Part shown: in pieces, positions 25,127 through 34,441 of the stretch
Layout: each line of letters opens with the position of its first letter
Position numbering within the stretch: the stretch's first letter is position 1
Origin: Microbacterium dextranolyticum
Lineage (GTDB): Bacteria > Actinomycetota > Actinomycetes > Actinomycetales > Microbacteriaceae
DNA length: 64,000 bases
Assembly: GCF_016907295.1 (NCBI RefSeq)
Contig: NZ_JAFBBR010000001.1
Coordinates: 2,666,001-2,730,000 of the forward strand
Direction of reading: 5' to 3'
The notes under the pieces: generated by a model
Seen by the model: the letters and a program-made list of their open reading frames with translations, nothing else
Databases searched by the model: none
Told to the model about the DNA's origin: nothing
Made by a program: the position numbers and the translations under genes

Positions 25127-28100
25127 TCAGGCGGCCTCGACCCCGTCCTGACGGATGCGGCTGGGCCCCTCGCCGGTCGCCTCGACGAGCAGCTGCGCGG
25201 GGAGCTGTTCCTTCATCGCCTCGACGTGGCTGATCACACCGACGGTGCGCCCGCCGGCCCGCAGATCGTCCAGGGTGCGCATCGCGAGCTCGAGCGTCTC
25301 GGGGTCGAGCGAGCCGAACCCCTCGTCGACGAACAGCGTGTCGAGACGGATGCCCCCTGCGCGCGAGGTCACGACCTCGCCGAGCCCCAGGGCCAGCGCG
25401 AGCGAGGCGAGGAAGGTCTCCCCTCCGGAGAGGGAGTGCGGCGCCCTCAGCTTGCCCGTGTGCGCATCGAGCACGTCGATGCCGAGACCCGAGGCGCGGC
25501 CTCGTGATGCCCGGGCGTCGGAATGGTGGAGCGTGTACCGCCCCGCGGACATCTCCGACAGACGGAGGTTCGCCGCGGCGACGATCTCCTCGAGCTCGGC
25601 GGCGAGCACGAACGTCTCGAGATCCATCTTCATCGTGTTGGGGGCGCGCCCCGAGACGGTGTCGGCGAGGCGGCCGACGACCGCGGCCTCAGCCGCGACG
25701 CCGTCGACATCGGCCATCGCGTCGTCGATCTGCTGCACGAGCTCGCGCAGGCGGTGCGCGGTGAGATTGGCATCCCGTGCCGCGGCGATCGCCGCGGTGC
25801 GGCGCGCGTCGGCGGCCTCGACCGTTTCGGCGGAAGCTGCGACGCCGGCATCCGTGGCCTCCTCGCCGGCGTCGGCCAGGTCGAGTTCGAGCTCGAGCAG
25901 GCGCTCACGCGTCGCCCGCAGCTCGGCGGCGTGGGCAGTGAGGCGTGCGTCGAGCTCATCCCGCTCGGATGCCGGGAGAAGAGCCGCGCGCGCCGCGTCG
26001 ACGGTCTCGAAGCCGCTCGAGGCCAGCCGCGTATCGAGGTCGGCGCGCGCCGACCGTTGCGACCGCTGCCGCTCGGCGGCGGTGTGCACGGCCTCGACGA
26101 GGGTGCGCGCGAGCGCGCGGGAGACCTCTCCATCGGCGACGCGCTCGGCGACGCTGCGGAACGATCCACGGGCGTCGGAGATCACGGCGTCGGCGCGCGC
26201 GACGTCGGCCCGTGCGGCGGCGAGCGCGTCGGAGCGCTCCGCACGCTGTTCGGCGACGGTCGCGCTCTCGCGTGCCGCGCTCTCGGCGAGAGCGGTGAGA
26301 GCCTCGCGCTGCTCCGCAAGACGCACGAGTGCCCGCGCGTCGGACTCCGCCGTCTCGAGCTCGTCGCGGATGAGCAGCAGGGCCGCCTCCACGGCGGCGA
26401 GCTCGCGATCGCCCGAGCGGGCCCGCGTCTCGGACAGGAGGTCCCGCGCCGCGCGGGCCGCCTCCGCGGCATCCGCCGCTGCGACCGCCGTCCGGTCGCG
26501 CCGGTCTTCGGCGGCGGCGAGGTGGTCGTCGGTGACGGGGTCGCCTGACCGCACCGCCGGATGCGGGTGAGCGAGGGATCCGCAGACCGCGCAGGGCTCG
26601 CCGTCGACGAGATGCTCGGCCAGTTCGCCTGCGGCTCCCGCCCACCGGCGGCGCAGCAGCTCCGCCACCGCCGCCGCGGCGAGGGCGGCGTCGTCGCTGG
26701 CCGCGAGGTGGCGGCGTTCGGCGGCGTCGCTCGTCTGTGCGAGCGCCGCGGCCTCGCGCGCGGCCTCGCATTGGGCGGCGACCTCGACGTGGCGTCGCCG
26801 CAGGTCGTCGACGCGGGCGGCGCCTGCGCGGGCTCGATCGATCTCCGCATCGAGCCGCGCGCGCTCGTCGGGGATCGCCGCGAGACGCGTCGCGAGCTCG
26901 GCGAGCGCCTCGTCGAATCGGGTGACCTCGGCGGCCTGCGCCTCGATACGTCCGCGGAGATCGGCCTGAGCGCGCTCGAGCGCGGCGGCATCCGCCCAGC
27001 GCGCGAGGTCGGCGGTCAGCTCGTCGATCCGTGCCGCGGGGTCGGCCTCCGGCGATCCGCCGGACGCGACCCACGCGGCGAGAGCGGCTTCGCGAGCCCT
27101 CTCCGCCTCCTGCCACGCGCGGTCGGCGCGCTCGAGCAGCTCGATCGGGGCCCGCAGCGTCTCTGCGTACCGTGCCCGATCGTGCCGCGCCCGGTCTGCG
27201 TCGATCTCGGGCGCACGCGCGTCCAGGTCGTCCAGCCGCTGCCTGAGCGCCGCCCGCTCGCGACCGCGCCGCGCCCGGTCTTCGAGCGCGGTGTGCGACG
27301 CCGCCGCGGCGCGCCAGGCGGCATCGCTCAGCTGCTGCTCGGTCACGGTCTGCTCGACGAGGTAGTCGGTGCGCGTCATCGCGTCGATCAGCGCGACGCG
27401 ACGAGCAGAGAGGTCGTCGGGTCGGGCAATGGGCGGCGAGTCCGAGGCGGGGTCGTCATCGTCCGTGGGGTGCGGCCCGAGTGCGTGCTCGACGACGAGC
27501 GCGTCGGCGAGGCCGATGAGCGTTCGCGCATGACCGCCGGCGGCGTCGAGCCTCTTCTGGGTCTCGCGCCGACGCCGGTCGAGCTCGTCGCGGTACTGCT
27601 CGAACCGCCGCGTTCCGAACAGCGCGCGCAGCAGCGTCTGCCGTTCGTCGCCGGGGGCGAGCAAGAAGCGGGAGAACTTGTTCTGGGCGAGCAGGATGAC
27701 CTGCTGGAACTGCTGCGCCCCGAGGCCGAGCAGCTCTCCGAGGGCGAGACCGACGTCGCGGGGCCGCGCGGCGCGACCGACCCACACGCCGCCGACGAGC
27801 TCGTCGAGTTCGGCCCGGGCGATCTCGGTCGTGAGCCCGCCCCCGCGCTTGGCGGGCCGCTCGTAGTCGGGCGATCGCGTCACCCGCCACCGGGCGTCGC
27901 CGATCGTGAACTCGAGTCGCACCTCGGTCGGATCGGTGAGAGCGCAGTGGTCGCTGCGCAGACGCTTGTCCGCGCCCTCGTAGCGCGGCACGGTGCCGTA
28001 GAGGGCGAAGCTCACCCCGTCGAGAATGCTCGATTTACCCGCCCCGGTGCGCCCCGTGATCAGGAAGACGCCGTCGTCGGCGAACGCGTCGAAGTCGACC

Positions 28101-28156
28101 CGCTGCGTCTCGCGGAAAGGACCGAACCCGGTGAGCTCGAGCGTGTGCAGCCTCAC
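25127..28156 (-). CDS. sbcC: Exonuclease subunit SbcC (AAA/SMC-type ATPase)
   Basis: The 1009-aa SMC-like ATPase works with SbcD to process hairpins and DNA ends. The N-terminus MRLHTLELTGFGPF leads into Walker A GRTGAGKSS. Long Ala/Glu/Arg-rich coiled coils (about 190-830) surround the zinc hook EPCAVCGSLAHP (near residue 523). The C-terminal lobe has the signature SLSGGETFLASLALALGLGE and Walker B TLFVDEGFGSLD. The start is GTG at 28156: the upstream frame stays open but only as antisense or spacer sequence. It lies 76 nt downstream of sbcD in the same transcript. Confidence 0.92.
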   Translation of the reverse strand: MRLHTLELTGFGPFRETQRVDFDAFADDGVFLITGRTGAGKSSILDGVSFALYGTVPRYEGADKRLRSDHCALTDPTEVRLEFTIGDARWRVTRSPDYERPAKRGGGLTTEIARAELDELVGGVWVGRAARPRDVGLALGELLGLGAQQFQQVILLAQNKFSRFLLAPGDERQTLLRALFGTRRFEQYRDELDRRRRETQKRLDAAGGHARTLIGLADALVVEHALGPHPTDDDDPASDSPPIARPDDLSARRVALIDAMTRTDYLVEQTVTEQQLSDAAWRAAAASHTALEDRARRGRERAALRQRLDDLDARAPEIDADRARHDRARYAETLRAPIELLERADRAWQEAERAREAALAAWVASGGSPEADPAARIDELTADLARWADAAALERAQADLRGRIEAQAAEVTRFDEALAELATRLAAIPDERARLDAEIDRARAGAARVDDLRRRHVEVAAQCEAAREAAALAQTSDAAERRHLAASDDAALAAAAVAELLRRRWAGAAGELAEHLVDGEPCAVCGSLAHPHPAVRSGDPVTDDHLAAAEDRRDRTAVAAADAAEAARAARDLLSETRARSGDRELAAVEAALLLIRDELETAESDARALVRLAEQREALTALAESAARESATVAEQRAERSDALAAARADVARADAVISDARGSFRSVAERVADGEVSRALARTLVEAVHTAAERQRSQRSARADLDTRLASSGFETVDAARAALLPASERDELDARLTAHAAELRATRERLLELELDLADAGEEATDAGVAASAETVEAADARRTAAIAAARDANLTAHRLRELVQQIDDAMADVDGVAAEAAVVGRLADTVSGRAPNTMKMDLETFVLAAELEEIVAAANLRLSEMSAGRYTLHHSDARASRGRASGLGIDVLDAHTGKLRAPHSLSGGETFLASLALALGLGEVVTSRAGGIRLDTLFVDEGFGSLDPETLELAMRTLDDLRAGGRTVGVISHVEAMKEQLPAQLLVEATGEGPSRIRQDGVEAA

Positions 28157-28232
28157 CCGGCGCCCCCCGCGCCGACATCGCCGCCCGCCGACACGGCCTC
28201 GACGGCGCCGGCCGGAATGCGCCCGAGAACGC

Positions 28233-29396
28233 TCACGCAAGCGCCTCCGCCCGGGTGCGCTCGTCGAGCACGTCGCGCAGGACGTCGCTCTCGCGATCAC
28301 TCGCGCCCTCGCCCGCACGCACGTGCGCGAGGAACGCATCCACCAGCTCCTGATCGGTGCGCGCAGCGCGCACCCTCTGCACGTAGGTCCGCGCGTCGCC
28401 CGTCTGCGCCCCCACCGGTGCGTGCACGACCGCGGCGCAATGGGGGAACCGCTGCTGCAGCCGGCGCAGCGGATCGGCCTGCGGCAGGGCATCCGTGTAC
28501 TCGACGCTGACCCAGGCCGCCTCCGCCTCGGCATGGGCGGTGTCGGAGAGCAGGTCGTCGAGCTCGCCCCGCAGCGTCATGAGACGTCGGGGCACCGGCA
28601 ACGGCAGCCAGTGCGCCCCCGAGAAGCCCTCGGCCCCCAGCTCGATCAACCACGACCCGCGCGGTTTGTCGCCCTCACCGAAGGAGTAGTGCAGCGGAGC
28701 CCCGGCGTAACGGATGTGGGGCGCCAGCTGCTGTCGCCCGTGGATGTGCCCGAGCGCGACGTAGTCGACCCCGTCGAATGCCGCCAGCGGGACGACATCG
28801 AGACCGCCCTGCTGGATGTCGCGCTCGAGATGCGGGGTCGGCTCGACGCCCGCAGCGAAACAGTGCGCCATCGCGACCGACCGCGCGTGCGGATCCGAGC
28901 CGCGACGCTCCGCGAGATCGGCGCGGACGAGATCCATCGCGTGCGTCAGAACATCCGCCTGCGAGCGGACGCCCGCCCATTCGTGGCGCAGCAGCGCGGG
29001 CTCGAGGAAGGGGATGCCGTAGATGTGGACGGGACCGTCCGCGTCGACGACGGTGACCGGCTCGGCGATGCGGCCAGGGTCCGTGAGCACGTGGATGCCG
29101 TCGCGCAGGAGCCCCGCTTGAAACCCCAGACGTGCGGCGGAGTCGTGGTTGCCGCTGGTCACGACGACCTGAGCGCCGGTGTCCGCGAGCGCGCGGAGCG
29201 TGTCGGACAGCAGTGTGTAGCACCCCGCCGCGGGGGTGGCCGAGTCGAAGACGTCACCGGCGACCACCACGACGTCGACGTCGTGCTCGCGCACCTGATC
29301 GGTCAGCGCCTCGAGCACGCCACGGAGGGCATCGAGCGTCGCGTGGCCGTGGAAGGTCCGCCCGATGTGCCAGTCCGAGGTGTGCAGGATCCGCAT
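28233..29396 (-). CDS. sbcD: Exonuclease subunit SbcD (metallophosphoesterase)
   Basis: The 387-aa nuclease subunit of the SbcCD (Mre11-Rad50-like) complex has the metallophosphoesterase ligands at the N-terminus: DWHIGR (residues 8-13), GDVFDS, GNHDS, and further on MAHCF and GHIHGRQ. A capping and SbcC-contact part follows. It nicks and degrades DNA ends in an SbcC-dependent way. Start ATG 29396 has TAGCGT (29408-29403) ending 6 nt upstream and GGGAG between, so transcription probably starts at the ATG. Confidence 0.93.
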   Translation of the reverse strand: MRILHTSDWHIGRTFHGHATLDALRGVLEALTDQVREHDVDVVVVAGDVFDSATPAAGCYTLLSDTLRALADTGAQVVVTSGNHDSAARLGFQAGLLRDGIHVLTDPGRIAEPVTVVDADGPVHIYGIPFLEPALLRHEWAGVRSQADVLTHAMDLVRADLAERRGSDPHARSVAMAHCFAAGVEPTPHLERDIQQGGLDVVPLAAFDGVDYVALGHIHGRQQLAPHIRYAGAPLHYSFGEGDKPRGSWLIELGAEGFSGAHWLPLPVPRRLMTLRGELDDLLSDTAHAEAEAAWVSVEYTDALPQADPLRRLQQRFPHCAAVVHAPVGAQTGDARTYVQRVRAARTDQELVDAFLAHVRAGEGASDRESDVLRDVLDERTRAEALA

Positions 29397-29498
29397 GCTC
29401 CCACGCTATTCGGGGGCACGGACATCTCCGAACCAACCCGCGGCGATCGGCCGACGCCTCGACCGTCGCGGGGGTCGTGATCGAGCGGCGACGGGCGT

Positions 29499-30971
29499 TC
29501 AGCCGCGGCTCGCCGCGCCGCGCCGGCGCGAGACGAGGTCGGCGACTCCGAGCAGGAAGGCGAGCGAGACGAAGACGGCGACGGAGACCATGCCGTAGGC
29601 GTATGCGTCGTGGAACACATCGATGCCGTGCTCGTCCGCGGCCTCGTCGCGGTAGATCGCGGAGTAGAACAGCGAGAGGGCGACCGCCGTGCCGACGGCG
29701 GTGCCGATCCGCTGTCCGAGCTGGCCGACCGAACCGGCGAGGCCGCCGGAGCTCGTCGGGATCTCGGCGAGCGTCAGCGTCTGGTTCGGCGCCACGACGA
29801 GCCCCGCGCCCACGCCGGCGACGAGCATGACCCCGGCCATCGCATACGCGACGATCTCGGCGGGAACGGTGTAGGCGACCACGGCGAGCACGATGACCGA
29901 GGTGAGGACGATCCCCAGTCCCCACACGACGAGAGGCCGGCCCAGACGGGTGACGAGGTTGCCGCCGTACCAGGCGCTCACGGCGCTCGCCAGGGCGAAG
30001 CCGATCGAGACCATGCCGGCGAAGACGGGCTCGAGCCCGACACCGAGCTGCAGGAACAGCGTCGTCAGCAGGAACAGCGCCGGGATCGCGGTGAAATAGG
30101 TCGCGGCGATCAGCGTCCCGTTGCGATAGGACGCGATCGAGAACAGTCGGAAGGGCACGAGCGGTGCACGACCGGATGCCTCGTAGCGCCGCTCCCACCA
30201 GACGAACGCCGCGGCGACGACGCCGAACGCGGCGAGCGTCCACCATCGGCGGGGGTCGTCATCGGGCGAGCCGGTCGTGAACAGGAACGGCCACATGAGG
30301 CTGACGATCATGACGGTGAACAGCGCGAGACCGACAGGGTCGAGCTGCAGCCGCCCCGGGGTCGCGCGCCGGGTGGCCGGAAGCAGCCAGACGACACCGG
30401 CGAGCACGGCGAGACACAGCGGCACGTTGAGCCAGAAGATCCACCGCCATCCGTCGGTGGGGCCGCCGAGGGCGATCATCAGGCCGCCGAGGGTCGGCCC
30501 GATCGCCGTTGCGACGCCGATGGTGGCGCCGAACAGACCGAACGCGCGGCCGCGCTCCGCACCGGTGAAGAGCTGCTGGATGGTGCCGATGACCTGCGGC
30601 ATCTGGATGCCGGCGGCCAGCCCCTGCACGAGCCGCCCGGCGAGCAGGATCTCGGTCGTGGGCGCCGTCGCGCAGACGATGCTGGTGACGGTGAAAAGAC
30701 AGAGCCCGATGAGGAAGAGTCGCCGCCGGGAGCGCTGATCGCCGAGCCGGCCGAACGGCACGAGCGCGAGGCCGAACAGCAGCACGTATCCGGAGACGAC
30801 GATCTGCAGCTGCGTGGACTGCGCGCCCAGCGCCTGCTCGATGGACGGGAGGGCGACATTGACCTTGCTGAGGTCGAGGATCGTGAGCGCCGCGACCGAG
30901 ACGCACACCCAGAAGGCGCGCCAGCGCTGGCCGCGATCGAGCGGGATGCTGGCGGTCGCAGGAGAGGTCAT
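29499..30971 (-). CDS. MFS transporter, DHA2 (14-helix drug:H+ antiporter) type
   Basis: The 490-aa membrane protein has about 14 hydrophobic helices, the motif A region (FGRLGDQRSRRRLFLIG), motif C-like glycine-rich stretch (GLFGATIGVATAIGPTLGG) and LDLSKVNVALPSIEQALGA in helix 1, the DHA2 hallmark position. The family exports drugs and other small molecules. ATG 30971 has TAGCCT (30984-30979) ending 7 nt upstream, so the start is independent of the GH43 gene upstream; the larger open frame before it is not coding. No regulator gene is adjacent. Confidence 0.85.
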   Translation of the reverse strand: MTSPATASIPLDRGQRWRAFWVCVSVAALTILDLSKVNVALPSIEQALGAQSTQLQIVVSGYVLLFGLALVPFGRLGDQRSRRRLFLIGLCLFTVTSIVCATAPTTEILLAGRLVQGLAAGIQMPQVIGTIQQLFTGAERGRAFGLFGATIGVATAIGPTLGGLMIALGGPTDGWRWIFWLNVPLCLAVLAGVVWLLPATRRATPGRLQLDPVGLALFTVMIVSLMWPFLFTTGSPDDDPRRWWTLAAFGVVAAAFVWWERRYEASGRAPLVPFRLFSIASYRNGTLIAATYFTAIPALFLLTTLFLQLGVGLEPVFAGMVSIGFALASAVSAWYGGNLVTRLGRPLVVWGLGIVLTSVIVLAVVAYTVPAEIVAYAMAGVMLVAGVGAGLVVAPNQTLTLAEIPTSSGGLAGSVGQLGQRIGTAVGTAVALSLFYSAIYRDEAADEHGIDVFHDAYAYGMVSVAVFVSLAFLLGVADLVSRRRGAASRG

Positions 30972-31025
30972 CGCCCCCAGGCTACCTCCGGCGCGGACAC
31001 CGGGGACCACCGCACCGGAGACGAC

Positions 31026-31063
31026 GATGGGGGCGGGGCGGCCTGCGCCGCCCCGCCCCCATC
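31026..31063 (-). terminator. Perfect 17-bp hairpin after the minus-strand GH43 gene
   Basis: The arms 31026-31042 and 31047-31063 pair at every position around CTGC (GC-rich, six consecutive G:C pairs twice). It separates the GH43 gene from the MFS gene downstream. Confidence 0.75.
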
Positions 31064-31069
31064 TGCCGA

Positions 31070-34036
31070 TCAGCCGCAGGTGGTGGCGTTCGCCGTCACC
31101 GTGAGGGACGTCGTGCCGGCATCGCCGGACGCCGTCGCGACGACCGAGACGGACCCGGCGGTCGTCGACGCGACGCGCGTCGAGAACGCGAGCGACATGC
31201 TCTTGCCCGCCGAAACCGTGACGGTCCGCGTGCCGTAGCGACCGGTGACGACGGCAGAGACCGACGTGGTGGACGCGTTCGTGACGGTCACGACCTCGAC
31301 GACCTTTCCGGCCACGCACCGCGTGGTGACTGCCGCCGAGACGTCCGGGCCGAGCGCGAGCGGCGCCGAGGACGACGGCGAGACGCGTCCGTCGGTGTAT
31401 CCGTCGTAGCTCGCCGTGACCGCGGCGACACCGGCGGGGACCTCGACCGAAGCGGCACCGCCCCGGACGGTCGCCGTCGCCGACCAGGTGCCTCCGGAGA
31501 AGGTCACCGTGCCCGCCACGTCGCCTCGGTCGGCGGCCGCGACGTGCGCGGTGACGCTGCGGCCCTCGTGCGAGAGCGTCGTCGTCGAGGCGGTCGCGGC
31601 GATGCCGGTCCAGCCGTGCATCGCGTCGAGCACGCCCTGCGAGACGCTCACGAACGCCCCGTGCCGGGGGCTCGCGGGCAGGCCGCCGGGTGCGCGGACG
31701 TTCCAGTCCGACCGACGCGAGAGACGGTCGTTCTGGGTGCTGGAGGCGATCGCGTCTCCGTTCGTGACGAACGCGCGATAGCCGCCGGCACTGTAGTTGT
31801 CGACGAGGAACACGTAGCCGTCGCCGGTGTTGTTCGGGTCACCGTCGTTGAGCTTGATGATCTCGGGGCCTTCACCGGCCTGGTTGGTCTTGAGCGAGGT
31901 CATCCGGGTGTCGACGAGCTGCCACGTCGTGGCCGGGTCGGCCGTCCAGCTCGACTCGGTCGTCGGTGCGGTGAGCACCTTCGAACGCTCGAGGAAGATG
32001 TCCTTGCCCGCCTCCAGTGGCCCGGCGGCGCCGTTCTCCTCGTTCTTGGTGAAGCGGTAGTAGTAGTCCCCGATCTTGGTCACCGTCGAGTCGATGCGCG
32101 AGTACCCGGTGTCCTGCCACGATGCCGGCGGCGCGGTGAACGTGCGGAAGTCACGAGTGAGCACGGCGAACATCCGGGCGTACAGCTTGTCGGTGTTCGA
32201 GTGGCTCGCATCCGAGTAGAGCCGGGAGGCGAAGAACACGACGTAGGACTGCAGATCGTCGTCCCAGTACGCCTCGGGCGCCCAGGTCATGCCCGCGGCC
32301 GGCTGGTTGACCGTGATGCCGGTGTTCTCGCCGTTGGTGCGCGTCCAGGTGACGAGGTCGGTGGACTCCCACACTTCGATCTTCAGGCTTCCCTGGGACT
32401 GGGCGGGGCCCCATCCGGTGCCGCAGCCGATGCAGAGGTCGGTGGCGACCATGTAGTACTTGTCGCCGTCCTTCGAGCGCAGGATGTACGGATCGCGCAG
32501 GCCCTTGGTGTCGGTGGTGGAGGTGATGACCGCCTTGCCGCCGTTGACGGGCGAGAACGTGAAGAAGTCGTTGCCCGACGTGGCCGCCTGGTAGATCTTC
32601 TCGTCGCTGTCGGATTTGAAGTAGGCCGCCGCGTAGCCGGCATCGGGCGCAGAACGTCCGTGCTCGGCGACGGTGACCTCGAAGGAGCGCTCCGCCGACG
32701 CGCCGTTGAGGTCGGCACGTGCCGTGAGGGTCACGGTGCGGTCGCCCGAGCCGTAGGCCGGGCGCGCGACGAGGCCGCCGCCGCGGTACGGATCGGCCAG
32801 TCCCACCGCCGGCGCGGTGTACGCGGCATCCGTGCCGGTCACGAGGGCCGGATCGGACGAGGACCAGGTGATCGCGGCGCCGTTGACGGGGCCGGTGGTC
32901 GTGAGCGGCAGGTTCTCGGTGGTCCGCGTCGCGAGGACGATGGCGTCGAGGTCGGCGGCCACGCGCGGCGCCACGACGGTCACGTCGAACGCGAGCGTCG
33001 CGCCGAGCGAGGTCGCGGCCGTGAGCGTCACGGGGGTGTCGCTGGTGACGGCCCGAGAGACGACGCCGCTCGTGGAGACGACCGACGGAGCGGAGGAAGA
33101 CCACGTGAGCCCGACGCCGTTGACGGTCGCCGGCAGGGTGAGGTTCGACGAGACGCTGGTGAGCGAGGTGTTCGCGCCGAGCATCTGGGCGAGAACGTCT
33201 CCGCGCAGCAGCGCGGAGGTCGAGGCGCTCTTCTGCTGCGCCGTCGGCATGCTCGCCGTCACCTCTCCGGGGGTCAGGGCGACGTCCCAGAACTTCACGT
33301 CGGAGACATCGGCCCGCAGGAGCGGATCGCCCTGATACAACGACCGCCCGAGGTAGCCGAGCACCGAGCCGCTGGGGATGATGGAGCTGAGCGAGAGCGA
33401 GTGGGACAGCGTCGAGATCTGCTCTCCGTCGCGGTACAGCGTCAGGGTGTTGCCCGAGCCGACCATCGTCAGCGTGGTGAACCCGGGGTTGAGGCCCCCT
33501 CCGGCGGGAAGGCGCGTCTCGCCGTTGCTGCTGCCGCTTTTCACGCGGATCGCCGAGAGCACCTGGTTCGCGTAGCCGCCCTGCGCCGAGCGCGGGCTGA
33601 GGAAGATGTGGTTGCCGAGCTGCGTCGTGTTCCACGCGCCCACGCCGTCACCGATGACCCAGCCGAAGTGGTTCGCCGAGGTCTGGGTCGACACCGTGTA
33701 CTCGACCGTGAAGTCGTTGTCGGATGCCGTGATCAGGCCCTTCGGGAGGGAGGCGTAGCCGTCGGCGCGGAAGCGCAGCACGGCGTCACCGGCGGCATCC
33801 GCGAACGACGCGTCGGTGAGTCCGGTCAGGGTGGCGTTGCGGCCGTTGCCCGACACGTCGAGCAACGAGGTTCCGCTGTGCGACATGTCGTAGTGCGCCG
33901 AGGGGGCAGGCGCGGTGTCGGCGTACGCCGCCGGCGCGGCGATTCCGACGCCGGTCAGCGCCAGGACGCCGCTGACCGCGGCCGCTGCCCACCGCCGCCC
34001 GGTGGATGCCCTCGAAGGGGAGGAAGGTGATCTCAT
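31070..34036 (-). CDS. Secreted LamG/GH43 arabinan-degrading-type glycosidase
   Basis: The 988-aa extracellular protein has a signal peptide (about 1-39), a concanavalin-like LamG domain (about 45-255; HYDMSHSGTSLLDVSGNG) and two atrophied Ig-like modules (about 275-465; TWSSSAPSVVSTSG, TWSSSDPALVTGT). A GH43 five-bladed propeller (about 475-800) has the catalytic triad regions LRDPYIL (Asp near 515), TWAPEAYWD (near 583) and EGPEI (near 721). A beta-rich segment and a C-terminal module (about 902-988) shared with the neighbour follow. Most likely it is an arabinanase or arabinofuranosidase; xylosidase activity is possible. AAGGAG lies 10 nt before the ATG. It is divergent from the second GH43 gene, with LacI-type operators between. 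Confidence 0.83.
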   Translation of the reverse strand: MRSPSSPSRASTGRRWAAAAVSGVLALTGVGIAAPAAYADTAPAPSAHYDMSHSGTSLLDVSGNGRNATLTGLTDASFADAAGDAVLRFRADGYASLPKGLITASDNDFTVEYTVSTQTSANHFGWVIGDGVGAWNTTQLGNHIFLSPRSAQGGYANQVLSAIRVKSGSSNGETRLPAGGGLNPGFTTLTMVGSGNTLTLYRDGEQISTLSHSLSLSSIIPSGSVLGYLGRSLYQGDPLLRADVSDVKFWDVALTPGEVTASMPTAQQKSASTSALLRGDVLAQMLGANTSLTSVSSNLTLPATVNGVGLTWSSSAPSVVSTSGVVSRAVTSDTPVTLTAATSLGATLAFDVTVVAPRVAADLDAIVLATRTTENLPLTTTGPVNGAAITWSSSDPALVTGTDAAYTAPAVGLADPYRGGGLVARPAYGSGDRTVTLTARADLNGASAERSFEVTVAEHGRSAPDAGYAAAYFKSDSDEKIYQAATSGNDFFTFSPVNGGKAVITSTTDTKGLRDPYILRSKDGDKYYMVATDLCIGCGTGWGPAQSQGSLKIEVWESTDLVTWTRTNGENTGITVNQPAAGMTWAPEAYWDDDLQSYVVFFASRLYSDASHSNTDKLYARMFAVLTRDFRTFTAPPASWQDTGYSRIDSTVTKIGDYYYRFTKNEENGAAGPLEAGKDIFLERSKVLTAPTTESSWTADPATTWQLVDTRMTSLKTNQAGEGPEIIKLNDGDPNNTGDGYVFLVDNYSAGGYRAFVTNGDAIASSTQNDRLSRRSDWNVRAPGGLPASPRHGAFVSVSQGVLDAMHGWTGIAATASTTTLSHEGRSVTAHVAAADRGDVAGTVTFSGGTWSATATVRGGAASVEVPAGVAAVTASYDGYTDGRVSPSSSAPLALGPDVSAAVTTRCVAGKVVEVVTVTNASTTSVSAVVTGRYGTRTVTVSAGKSMSLAFSTRVASTTAGSVSVVATASGDAGTTSLTVTANATTCG

Positions 34037-34284
34037 CGTCGGTTATCTCCTTGTTGCCGGACGCTGCTGTGCGTCGATGTCCCGCGCGAAGCGGTCGTTC
34101 GCCCGTTGAGGCGGGGCGTCGCCGATGTCCGACATCGTGCGGTGCGGTGGATGCGCCGGCACCGCGCCGCAGGGTCGCCGGAGCGGCGATGACGGGCGCC
34201 GCGCGGGGCGGCGGGGACCGTGATGCGGTGGGGGAACCGTCTCATGTGAATGCGTGTACTTCTCTGCACGTCGTCGGACAGGGT

Positions 34285-34296
34285 GTTAGCGCTCAC
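34285..34296. promoter_or_regulatory. LacI-type operator 1 between the GH43 genes
   Basis: GTTAGCGCTCAC is a near-palindrome with the AGCGCT core characteristic of LacI-family sites. The same sequence recurs inverted 80 bp away with one change. It lies nearer the minus-strand GH43 gene. Confidence 0.6.
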
Positions 34297-34364
34297 TTTA
34301 CTCAGCGATGCGGCACTCCGTCCAGGGTTTCGAGAGTCACGTCTCGGTAACGACACGCCCAATT

Positions 34365-34376
34365 GTGAGCGGTAAC
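34365..34376. promoter_or_regulatory. LacI-type operator 2 between the GH43 genes
   Basis: GTGAGCGGTAAC reads GTTACCGCTCAC on the other strand and so matches operator 1 at 11 of 12 positions. It lies 77 nt before the plus-strand ATG and close to a TACCGT (34381) that may be its -10. The remainder of 34037-34441 (405 nt) shows no gene and is less GC-rich around the sites. Confidence 0.6.
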
Positions 34377-34441
34377 GCGATACCGTGAAAAGTGATGCCC
34401 TCACCCCCAGGAGGGCATGGATCCACAATGGAGAGGTTCAC

